From RGIG4074 sp964459165 (lineage in GTDB: Bacteria; Bacillota; Clostridia; Christensenellales; Borkfalkiaceae): DNA of 47,345 nucleotides. Each line of letters begins with the position of its first letter. Position 1 is the stretch's first letter. Made by a program: the position numbers and the translations under genes. The notes beneath the pieces were generated by a model. It ran no database searches. It saw only the letters and a list, made by a program, of their open reading frames with translations, and was not told where the DNA came from. Positions 8,996-15,458 of this stretch are shown piece after piece. The stretch lies in the NCBI GenBank assembly GCA_964459165.1, contig CAYWKM010000002.1:1-47345 (forward strand), in the 5' to 3' direction.

Positions 8996-9031
8996 ACAAA
9001 GTGTATGACGTGGAGAATCGTCTGACTTTGT
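8996..9031 (-). promoter_or_regulatory. Possible S15 autoregulatory leader hairpin
   Basis: In the transcribed leader of rpsO, ACAAAGT pairs with ACTTTGT (8996-9002 with 9025-9031), enclosing a second helix GACG/CGTC (9007-9010 with 9019-9022) with unpaired bases between them. Nested helices just ahead of the rpsO ribosome site are what known S15 leader elements look like, but the individual binding signature could not be confirmed by eye. Confidence 0.4.
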
Positions 9032-9045
9032 TCATCGTATTTTTT

Positions 9046-9074
9046 ATTTTAGCATATTAAAGCTGTCTTGTAAA
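9046..9074 (-). promoter_or_regulatory. Sigma-A promoter of rpsO
   Basis: On the minus strand, TTTACA (9074-9069), a 17-base spacer and TAAAAT (9051-9046), with TGC immediately before the -10 box forming an extended -10 element. Predicted start is near 9039, giving an 80-base leader. Confidence 0.75.
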
Positions 9075-9168
9075 ATATTTTCGAGGGATATTTTTATTTT
9101 TTTGAAAATTTTATTTTTCCTTCCGCAAAGAATGCGGGAGACAAACGCCCTTTGAAAGGACGACCGAT

Positions 9169-9195
9169 AAAATCCTGCCGTCAGGCAAGGCAGGA
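9169..9195 (-). terminator. Probable terminator of the HAD phosphatase gene
   Basis: On the minus strand, TCCTGCC (9195-9189) pairs with GGCAGGA (9179-9173) around a 9-base loop and is followed by TTTTATC. The U tract is short. On the plus strand the same stem is followed, after 6 bases, by T7, but no plus-strand gene is seen to need it. Confidence 0.5.
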
Positions 9196-9279
9196 CTCCC
9201 GTTTTTTTCTCTGTCGTTCATATTTTCTCTCCCCGAACGTTTCATTTTAAGGATTTTCTTTTCGAAAAAAACGGCGACG

Positions 9280-9930
9280 TTAAAAAAATTTGAGAATTTC
9301 TTCCGCGTTCCGCACGAAGACCGAAGCCCCCGCGTCGATCAATTTTTTTCGATCGCGAAACCCCCATAAAACGGAAATACCATCCGCTCCCGCGTTTTTC
9401 GCCGTGAGCACGTCCACCTCGCTGTCCCCGATACAGACGCATTCCTCCCTCTTCGCGCCGAGGAGCTCCAAAGCCAGATATACCGCGTCGGGAAAGGGTT
9501 TTTTGCGAATCCCCGCCGCCTCGTTTTCGCCGACGACGACGTCGATGAGCCCGCTGAAATACCGCTCTTTTAACTGTTCGCATACGACGTGGTTTTTATT
9601 GGACGCGATCGCCGTTTTTACCCCTTTCTCCTTTAACGAAAGAAGGAGCTCCTTTACCCCGTCGTACATACGGGTATGGTCGCAGCAATGCTCTTTGTAA
9701 TATTCCATGAATAAGTCGAAGGCTTCCTCTTCCTTTGCCTCCTTCTCCCCGTCGGGAAGCGCGCGCTCGATGAGACGGCGAATGCCGTTTCCGACGTAAG
9801 AGCGAACCTGATCGGACGTGACGAGAGGATAAGAGAGCCGCCGCAACATATCGTTCGTCGCGTCGGCGAGGTCCTGCAGGGTGTCGAGGAGCGTTCCGTC
9901 CAAATCGAAGATTGCACAAGTATATTTCAT
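9280..9930 (-). CDS. HAD family phosphatase (phosphoglycolate phosphatase-like)
   Basis: Small-molecule phosphatase of the haloacid dehalogenase superfamily with a four-helix cap. The 216-residue protein has motif I FDLDGTLLDT near the N-terminus (nucleophile and acid Asp), motif II IASNKN near the middle, the motif III Lys in RKKPFPD, and motif IV IGDSEVDVLTAKNAG. The best general match is the Gph/PpaX subgroup; substrate cannot be fixed. ATG at 9930 gives the standard start MKYTCAIFDLDGT. An upstream TTG at 9942 would add four residues. The start region contains a tandem 10-base duplication that affects the ribosome site. The gene has no close partners: about 250 bases separate it from the unit upstream. 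Confidence 0.88.
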   Translation of the reverse strand: MKYTCAIFDLDGTLLDTLQDLADATNDMLRRLSYPLVTSDQVRSYVGNGIRRLIERALPDGEKEAKEEEAFDLFMEYYKEHCCDHTRMYDGVKELLLSLKEKGVKTAIASNKNHVVCEQLKERYFSGLIDVVVGENEAAGIRKKPFPDAVYLALELLGAKREECVCIGDSEVDVLTAKNAGADGISVLWGFRDRKKLIDAGASVFVRNAEEILKFF

Positions 9931-10179
9931 AATATCCGCCAATATCCGCCTTTTTTATTTTCTCCGCTAAAAGCGCCCGCCGAACCGCGCAGACCTCGCA
10001 CGGTTATCCCCGCGCGAGACCGAGGCAGGCGAAAGCCGCCTCCTTATCCCCTTTCCGAAACGACGGCGCTTCCCGCGCGTAAACCAATGCCGAGGAACTT
10101 TCGCCCCCTCTATGCCGCGTATGCTGCGACGAATCATCCTTCCCCCTCGCAAAACAATTTTACGAGCCTTCCTTCAAAA

Positions 10180-10539
10180 TCAGTCCTGCCGAGCGGACGT
10201 CTTTTTTTTGAGATACGCGCGGAAGATCCTTTTGATGTTGTCGTCCTCCATATAGGGAAAAACGCTCTCGATGTCGAAGTCTCCTGTTTCCCCGTTGACG
10301 TAATCTTCGGTCAATCGATCCATACATTCGTCCGAAACGAAAGGAAGATACGCCTGATAATCCTTCCCCTCCTTTACCTTCCGCAAAAAGATCTCGTCCA
10401 CCTTATCGTCTTCCAAAAAGCAGAGAATATCGTCCATCCTTACGCCTTCGAAGCTCTCATTTTCGCTCTCTAAAATTTTATCCGCCAATTCGTTTAAATC
10501 TTCCTCATCGAGAAAAGGTATCAAATTTTTAATATTCAT
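10180..10539 (-). CDS. Acidic helical-repeat protein paired with an XRE regulator
   Basis: 119 residues, not recognised as a named family. It consists of four copies of a degenerate 26-32 residue unit, each beginning with a hydrophobic pair before F or Y, then an acidic turn and a helix: LIPFLDEEDLNEL (6-18), ILCFLEDDKVDEI (38-50), YLPFVSDECMDRL (64-76) and VFPYMEDDNIKRI (93-105). This suggests a small alpha-solenoid, probably a protein-binding module. The ATG is one base after the stop of the XRE gene and its ribosome site GGGAGA lies inside that gene, so translation is coupled. A role as partner, sensor or anti-regulator of the XRE protein is inference from context only. Confidence 0.75.
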   Translation of the reverse strand: MNIKNLIPFLDEEDLNELADKILESENESFEGVRMDDILCFLEDDKVDEIFLRKVKEGKDYQAYLPFVSDECMDRLTEDYVNGETGDFDIESVFPYMEDDNIKRIFRAYLKKKTSARQD

Positions 10540-10540
10540 T

Positions 10541-10984
10541 TTAAATCTCCCGTAATAAAAATCTCTGTTCCGCTTTCGTCAGCCGCACCCAAAGGTCCTC
10601 GCCGACCTTCTTTCCTTTCTTTTTGACGCTGCGGAGAATCATCATTCTTTCCTCCGAAGAAAAACGGTAAAATTCTTCCGCGAGATCGACCTTGATCGTT
10701 CCCTCGCAAACGCCCTTTACCACGAACAACCGATCGTGCCCTTCAAAAATATCCTTTTTATTGACGACGGGTTCCCGATCTAAGCACAAAAGCTCTTCGA
10801 AAGAGACGGAAAACAGCTTGCACAGCTCCGCCAGGTTATCCACCGAGGGGAGCGCGAGCCCCACCTCCCAGCGGGAAACCGCTTGGCGGGAGACGAAGAG
10901 CTTTTCGCTCAAATCCTCCTGTTTGAAGCCGTTCTCTACGCGCAAATCGTGTATTTTTTGTCCTATTTGTTTACAATCAAGCAT
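10541..10984 (-). CDS. XRE family helix-turn-helix regulator
   Basis: 147-residue DNA-binding protein. Residues about 5-62 form the HTH_3 fold: IGQKIHDLRVENGFKQEDLSE, then the recognition segment VSRQAVSRWEVGLALPSVDNL and the closing helix LCKLFSVSFEELL. The C-terminal half carries two helical stretches, FYRFSSEERMMILRSV and LWVRLTKAEQRFLLREI, that resemble the repeat units of the next gene. ATG at 10984 has only a weak ribosome site (AGGTAAAG) and lies 4 bases after the stop of the upstream small gene, so translation is probably coupled. A palindrome overlapping the operon promoter is a candidate operator for this protein. Confidence 0.88.
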   Translation of the reverse strand: MLDCKQIGQKIHDLRVENGFKQEDLSEKLFVSRQAVSRWEVGLALPSVDNLAELCKLFSVSFEELLCLDREPVVNKKDIFEGHDRLFVVKGVCEGTIKVDLAEEFYRFSSEERMMILRSVKKKGKKVGEDLWVRLTKAEQRFLLREI

Positions 10985-10988
10985 ATCT

Positions 10989-11162
10989 TTACCTGAATAA
11001 CGGATCGTCCGGGTAACGCGGACGGTTCTCTTTCAACCCTTTTTCCTCTTTCCGTTTTTTGAAATTTTCATAGCGAGAGCGCATTTCTTCCTCGCCGAAA
11101 AAAATTCCCTCCCCAAAATCGAATTCTCTCCGCTTGCCCTTCTTTCGTCTCTGAAAGCGCAT
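10989..11162 (-). CDS. Small basic protein, unknown, first gene of the XRE operon
   Basis: 57 residues, not recognised. A strongly basic N-terminus (FQRRKKGKRREFDFGEG) leads to an acidic stretch and a charged helix SRYENFKKRKEEKG, ending in PRYPDDPLFR. No membrane segment. The case for a real gene is the GGGAGG ribosome site 10 bases before the ATG at 11162, the 4-base spacing to the XRE start, and a promoter 80 bases upstream. A longer form starting at 11192 lacks a ribosome site. It could be a small nucleic-acid-associated protein; nothing more can be said. Confidence 0.6.
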   Translation of the reverse strand: MRFQRRKKGKRREFDFGEGIFFGEEEMRSRYENFKKRKEEKGLKENRPRYPDDPLFR

Positions 11163-11243
11163 TTTTTCTGTCCTCCCTGCGTTTTTTAACAAAGCCTTTC
11201 GACGCGACGATTCCGCCGTCGTCTTTCAGGCTTCGTTTCCTAT

Positions 11244-11273
11244 ATTTTAATACGCAAAGGAGGAAGTTGTCAC
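11244..11273 (-). promoter_or_regulatory. Promoter of the small protein-XRE-repeat operon
   Basis: On the minus strand, GTGACA (11273-11268), an 18-base spacer and TAAAAT (11249-11244); each box matches consensus at 5 of 6 positions. The -35 box touches the palindrome centred at 11282. Confidence 0.55.
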
Positions 11274-11294
11274 GCAACCGACGGTTGCGCGACG
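11270..11294. promoter_or_regulatory. Palindrome overlapping the -35 region (candidate operator or hairpin)
   Basis: CGCAACCG-A-CGGTTGCG (11274-11290) is a perfect 8+8 inverted repeat, extended by GTC/GAC arms offset by one base. It lies just downstream of hemZ and directly against the -35 box of the XRE operon. No T tract follows on either strand, so a terminator is less likely than a protein-binding site. Confidence 0.45.
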
Positions 11295-11321
11295 CCGAGA
11301 ACGCGCAAGGATCCATTTCCT

Positions 11322-12689
11322 CTATGAAAAAAGCTTGTCCTTCCGTGCGATGATCTCGTCGATTTTGCCGATATAGGTCTTTAAGTCCTTTGGCGAACCG
11401 TAACGCTCGATTTTTCCGAGCTCGTTATACACGCGCTTGCTCACGGCGTTCGCCCCGACGGCGGGGTTATCCGCCGTTTCTTCCATGATATCGATATTAT
11501 AGACGCAGGCCTTTCCCTTTTTCGTCCAACCCGTATTCTCGCAGTTGCCCGCCATATATTTCTGGCGGTACATATAATAAGGCGCGTAGCCCGCCTCCTG
11601 CAAAAGATTGCGGGAGGATAAAATCATATCGGAGATCCCCTCGGTATCGAGGTAAGAACAATTTTCTTTGAGCTTCGCGCCGCTCTTTAAGCAAAGCGTG
11701 TGAACCGTGATATTGTCGGGACGGCAGCGAATCGCTTCCTTCACGGAATACTCGAAATCCTCCTTCTTCTCGTCGGCGAGTCCCGCGATGAGGTCGCAGT
11801 TGATATCGAAGCGATATTTCGCCGCCAAGTCGAACGCGCGGTATACGTCCGCCGCCGTGTGTCTGCGCCCGATCTTGACGAGCGTGTCGTCGAGGAAGCT
11901 CTGCGAATTGACGCAGATGCGCGTCACGCCGTAATCCTTTAAAAGCTGCAATTTCGCGTCGGTGAACACGTCGGGTCTGCCCGCCTCCACCGTATATTCG
12001 CAATCGTTTACACGGACGGAGGCTATCGCCTTTAACACCCGTTCGAGAGATTCTTCCCCTAAAACGAGGGGCGTTCCGCCGCCGACGTAGACGGAACGCA
12101 GAGAGCGAATCAGCCGAGGAGAAGCGGCGATCTCCTTTTCCAGACAGGAGAGATAATCCTCTAAAAAATCTCTCGTCCTATCGACGGGAGCGGTGATGAA
12201 GGAGCAATATTCGCATTTGCTCGGACAGAAGGGAATCGAAACGAACAAATCGGAATTTCCGTCCCTCTTCTCGTAAACGCCCTTTTGATTCTCGATGATC
12301 TGTCCGACGAGGCGGATATTCTCTTCGGAAACGAGCATACGCCTTAAAGACTGCTCGAAGTCCCTTCCCTCCTCTCTTTCGGAATAAGCGTATTTGGTCG
12401 GACGAATGCCCGTAAGGGCTCCCCACGGCATTTTTACGCCGAAGCGGTCGGATAAAACGCGGTATAGAGCGAGCTTCGCGTAACGTTTGGCATATCGCTT
12501 ATACTCGATTTCGCCGCTTACCCTCTGTTCGTCGCTAAAGGAGAACGCCGCCCCGTCCAAGAGAAAGGTATTATAAAAAACGCCGTCTCGGTATTCGGCG
12601 GTGTGTTCGACGGTATAATTTTTATCCTTGAACATTCTTACGACGTCGAGCAGCTCGTTTTCAAGAAAGGATACATTCGTGGTAAGCAT
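11322..12689 (-). CDS. hemZ: HemZ-type radical SAM protein (coproporphyrinogen dehydrogenase family)
   Basis: 455-residue radical SAM enzyme of the HemN superfamily. A 140-residue N-terminal region with GALTGIRPTK, typical of the HemZ subgroup, precedes the cluster motif C155-x3-C159-x2-C162 (CPSKCEYC). Next comes YVGGGTP, then VEAGRPD and VNSQSF strand motifs of the TIM barrel. Members are named for oxygen-independent coproporphyrinogen oxidation, but the activity of the HemZ subgroup is not firmly established. No other haem gene is present in the window. The ATG follows the stop of the MBL hydrolase gene by one base and uses GAGGGAAG inside it, so the two are translationally coupled at the end of the recJ-rel operon. 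Confidence 0.85.
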   Translation of the reverse strand: MLTTNVSFLENELLDVVRMFKDKNYTVEHTAEYRDGVFYNTFLLDGAAFSFSDEQRVSGEIEYKRYAKRYAKLALYRVLSDRFGVKMPWGALTGIRPTKYAYSEREEGRDFEQSLRRMLVSEENIRLVGQIIENQKGVYEKRDGNSDLFVSIPFCPSKCEYCSFITAPVDRTRDFLEDYLSCLEKEIAASPRLIRSLRSVYVGGGTPLVLGEESLERVLKAIASVRVNDCEYTVEAGRPDVFTDAKLQLLKDYGVTRICVNSQSFLDDTLVKIGRRHTAADVYRAFDLAAKYRFDINCDLIAGLADEKKEDFEYSVKEAIRCRPDNITVHTLCLKSGAKLKENCSYLDTEGISDMILSSRNLLQEAGYAPYYMYRQKYMAGNCENTGWTKKGKACVYNIDIMEETADNPAVGANAVSKRVYNELGKIERYGSPKDLKTYIGKIDEIIARKDKLFS

Positions 12690-12690
12690 T

Positions 12691-13296
12691 TCAATCTTCC
12701 CTCACGCACATATTATACTTCCGTTCGCGATCCAGCGTAGTGTCTTCGTCGTGTCCCGCAAAGACGGCGTAATCGCCGGAAAGCGCGTAGAGCTTTTTTA
12801 CGCTTTTTACGAGTTCCTCCCCGTCGCCCGTCGGAAAATCCGTCCTTCCGACGCTGCCGCGAAAGAGCGTATCTCCCGAAAAGAGATTGTTTTCAACGAG
12901 AAAGCTCGCGCTTCCCTTCGTGTGTCCGGGCGTGGCGATCACCCTTATCCTGACGCCGTTTGCCTCCCATTCTCCCTCGCCGAAGGTGAAATCCGGCCGA
13001 AAGGGTTCGATGAAAACGCCGAATTCCTCCGCGAGATTGTAATGCTCGAGGACGTCCGTTTCCTCTTTACGGCAACCGATGAGCGCGCCTTTTTTTTGCA
13101 GGGCGGAACAACCGCCGATATGATCGAAATGACCGTGCGTCAAAAGGACGTGCGTAACGAAAAGTCCCTCCCTTTCGGCGACTTTTAAAACTTTGTTTTG
13201 TCCCGCGTCGATCGCGACGGCGTTTTTGCCGTCCGCCGTCAAAAGATAACTGTTGCAGGCGAAGCCCGTCGGAGATATTTCGATTACCCTAACCAT
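12691..13296 (-). CDS. Metallo-beta-lactamase-fold hydrolase (glyoxalase II-like)
   Basis: 201-residue binuclear metal hydrolase. The fold signature is complete: THGHFDHIGG (HxHxDH, about 54-63), PGHTKGS (His near 124), GDTLFRGSVGRTD (bridging Asp) and FAGHDEDT (last His). The short length, without the C-terminal helical domain of true hydroxyacylglutathione hydrolase, places it in the YcbL/YqgX-like group, so a thioester substrate is only suggested. ATG at 13296 follows GGGAG. It sits 11 bases after rel and is coupled to hemZ, so it is part of the recJ-rel-MBL-hemZ operon, an order seen in other Clostridia. Confidence 0.9.
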   Translation of the reverse strand: MVRVIEISPTGFACNSYLLTADGKNAVAIDAGQNKVLKVAEREGLFVTHVLLTHGHFDHIGGCSALQKKGALIGCRKEETDVLEHYNLAEEFGVFIEPFRPDFTFGEGEWEANGVRIRVIATPGHTKGSASFLVENNLFSGDTLFRGSVGRTDFPTGDGEELVKSVKKLYALSGDYAVFAGHDEDTTLDRERKYNMCVRED

Positions 13297-13307
13297 AAAA
13301 GCTCCCT

Positions 13308-15455
13308 TTAAGAAATAATTCTGTGAACGTCGTAAATTTCCCCGTTGCCGCGAAGCTTATTGATGAGAATCTCCACTTCCTCCTGCGTGGTGAGGAGAAC
13401 GGAGATATCGACGATTGCGTCGCGGTTTTTGTCGAGTCTGCCGTTGATGGCGGAAATGGAGAAGCCGAGATCGTTGCATACGGAGGAGACTGCCGAAAGA
13501 ACGACCGCTTGATCGGCGGCGCGAATCTGAATGTTTACGTTAAATTTCGCCTTTTCCGTCCTCTCTTTTACCCATTCGGCGGGAAGCAATCTTTCCTTTT
13601 CCGCATGAGCGACGTTGTTACAGTCGGCGCGGTGAATGACGACGCCCCTGCCCCGCGTGACAAATCCCATGATACGATCGCCCGGAATCGGCGAACAGCA
13701 CTTTGCAAAGCTGATCAAAAGCCCTTCCTGTCCCTTTACGAGGACGCTTCCCTCCGACTTTACGGAGCTGTTGATCGGCGCGACGGCGACTTCCTGAGAA
13801 ACGGCGTTATGGCAACGATTATAATAATCGATGAGTTTAAAGACGACCTGCGACGCGCTCACTCCGCCGTACCCGACGGAAGCGTACATATCTTCCTGCG
13901 TCGTAAAGGAATAGCGGTCGTAAACCTTGCGAAGACCGCCCTCGGTGAGCAATTCCGAAAGGGTAAAGCCCCTCTTTTGGGCCTCCTCTTCCAACATCGT
14001 TTTGCCTTGACGGACGTTTTCCTCCTGCATGATGCGGCGGAAGAACTGCTTGATCTTCGCTTTGGAAGAGGAAGCTTTTACAAACTTCAACCAATCTCTC
14101 GAAGGCCCCTTGGAAGAGGGGGAGGTGATGATCTCGACGACGTCGCCCGTTTTCAGTTCCGAATTGAGCGGAACGATCTTTTCGTTTACCTTAGCGCCCG
14201 TGCACTTATTGCCGACTTCCGAATGAATGCTGTAAGCGAAGTCGACGGGAGTCGCTCCCACAGGCAAGGTGATGACTTTGCCTTGCGGCGTAAATACGAG
14301 GAGCTGATCGCTGTAAAGATCCGTTTTGAGCGCGTCTAAAAATTCCTGCGAATCCTTTAAAACGCCCTGCCACTCCATGGCTTCTCTGATCCAAGAAAGG
14401 CGCTGATCGATGCTCGTCGGCTCTTCGATGTGCTCTTTATATTTCCAATGCGCGGCGATGCCGTACTCCGCCGTACGGTGCATTTCCATCGTCCTGATCT
14501 GAATCTCGAACGGCTGGCCGAAATTCGTGACGACGGTGGTATGAAGGGATTGATAATTATTCTTTTTCGGAGTCGCGATATAGTCCTTGATCCGCCCGGG
14601 AATGGGCTTCCACTTTTCATGAATCTTGCCCAGTATTTCATAGCACTCCGAAACGGTGGAAACGATGATGCGCACCGCAGTGAGGTCGTAGATCTGATCG
14701 ATCGTCTTTCCCTTTTCCTTCATCTTTTTATAGATGGAATAAAAGTGCTTGGGGCGTCCGAAAACCTCGCCCGTAATGTTGCATTCCTGTAAAATCTTCT
14801 GCAATTCGCTCACGACGTAATCGACGAAATTCGTGCGTTCGTAAAGCTTTTGATGAATCGCCTCGGTGAGATATTCGTAAGCCTGCGGGTCCAAATATTT
14901 TAAGCAAAGATCGTCGAGCTCGCACTTCATCTGCGAAATGCCGAGCCGCCCTGCGAGGGGACAATAAATTTCCAACGTTTCCTTCGCCATGCGCTGTTGG
15001 CGTTCGGGACTGAGAAAATTGAGCGAACGCATATTATGGAGGCGATCGGCGAGCTTAATGATGAGGACGCGGATATCCTTCGCCATGGCGACGAACATCT
15101 TGCGGAAATTTTCCGCTTCCTCCTCCTCGTGCGATTTAAAGACGATCTTTTCGAGCTTCGTAACGCCGGAGACGAGGGTAAGGACCTCTTCGCCGAACTC
15201 GCGGCGAATATCGTCGTCGGTAACGGGCGTGTCCTCGATCACGTCGTGCAGGAGAGCGGCAGCGATCGTGGGCGCGTCGAGCCCCAATCCGATAAGAATA
15301 TCGGCGACGGCGCAAGGATGGATAAAATAAGGCTCGCCGGAAGCGCGCTTTTGGTTTGCGTGCGCTTTTTCCGCATAGTCGTACGCCTTTAACAGCATAT
15401 TTCTGTCTTCGCCGGCGTAATTTTCATAAATTTTCCGCAGTACGGGTTGCGCCAT
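13308..15455 (-). CDS. rel: Bifunctional (p)ppGpp synthetase/hydrolase
   Basis: Makes and degrades the stringent-response alarmone. The 715-residue protein has the full domain order. The HD hydrolase comes first, with H70-D71 in LLHDVIEDT and the upstream HxxxxxRxSGEPY-type region. The synthetase domain follows (about 235-345, with RIKDYIATPKKNNYQSLHTTV). Next are TGS (about 385-445, VFTPQGKVITLP), the helical and zinc-finger-like region containing FAKCCSPIPGD, and the C-terminal ACT domain (about 640-715). Both active sites look intact. The start at 15455 gives the family's usual N-terminus; GGAGG is 14 bases away, inside recJ, so translation is likely coupled to it (3-base gap). Confidence 0.96.
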   Translation of the reverse strand: MAQPVLRKIYENYAGEDRNMLLKAYDYAEKAHANQKRASGEPYFIHPCAVADILIGLGLDAPTIAAALLHDVIEDTPVTDDDIRREFGEEVLTLVSGVTKLEKIVFKSHEEEEAENFRKMFVAMAKDIRVLIIKLADRLHNMRSLNFLSPERQQRMAKETLEIYCPLAGRLGISQMKCELDDLCLKYLDPQAYEYLTEAIHQKLYERTNFVDYVVSELQKILQECNITGEVFGRPKHFYSIYKKMKEKGKTIDQIYDLTAVRIIVSTVSECYEILGKIHEKWKPIPGRIKDYIATPKKNNYQSLHTTVVTNFGQPFEIQIRTMEMHRTAEYGIAAHWKYKEHIEEPTSIDQRLSWIREAMEWQGVLKDSQEFLDALKTDLYSDQLLVFTPQGKVITLPVGATPVDFAYSIHSEVGNKCTGAKVNEKIVPLNSELKTGDVVEIITSPSSKGPSRDWLKFVKASSSKAKIKQFFRRIMQEENVRQGKTMLEEEAQKRGFTLSELLTEGGLRKVYDRYSFTTQEDMYASVGYGGVSASQVVFKLIDYYNRCHNAVSQEVAVAPINSSVKSEGSVLVKGQEGLLISFAKCCSPIPGDRIMGFVTRGRGVVIHRADCNNVAHAEKERLLPAEWVKERTEKAKFNVNIQIRAADQAVVLSAVSSVCNDLGFSISAINGRLDKNRDAIVDISVLLTTQEEVEILINKLRGNGEIYDVHRIIS

Positions 15456-15458
15456 AAA

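Larger units (their letters stand above)
8959..9279. other. 321-base intergenic region holding the rpsO promoter and leader and the HAD-gene terminator
   Basis: No gene is seen. The right part contains the hairpin that ends the HAD phosphatase gene; the left part holds the rpsO promoter and structured leader, each listed separately. The AT-rich stretch 9080-9120 has no recognisable element. Confidence 0.6.

Noticed and set aside
9967..10152. 61-codon Arg-rich minus-strand frame
   Set aside because: Arg-rich composition typical of non-coding GC-rich sequence, no ribosome site, no resemblance to a known protein. The 249-base gap is treated as intergenic.
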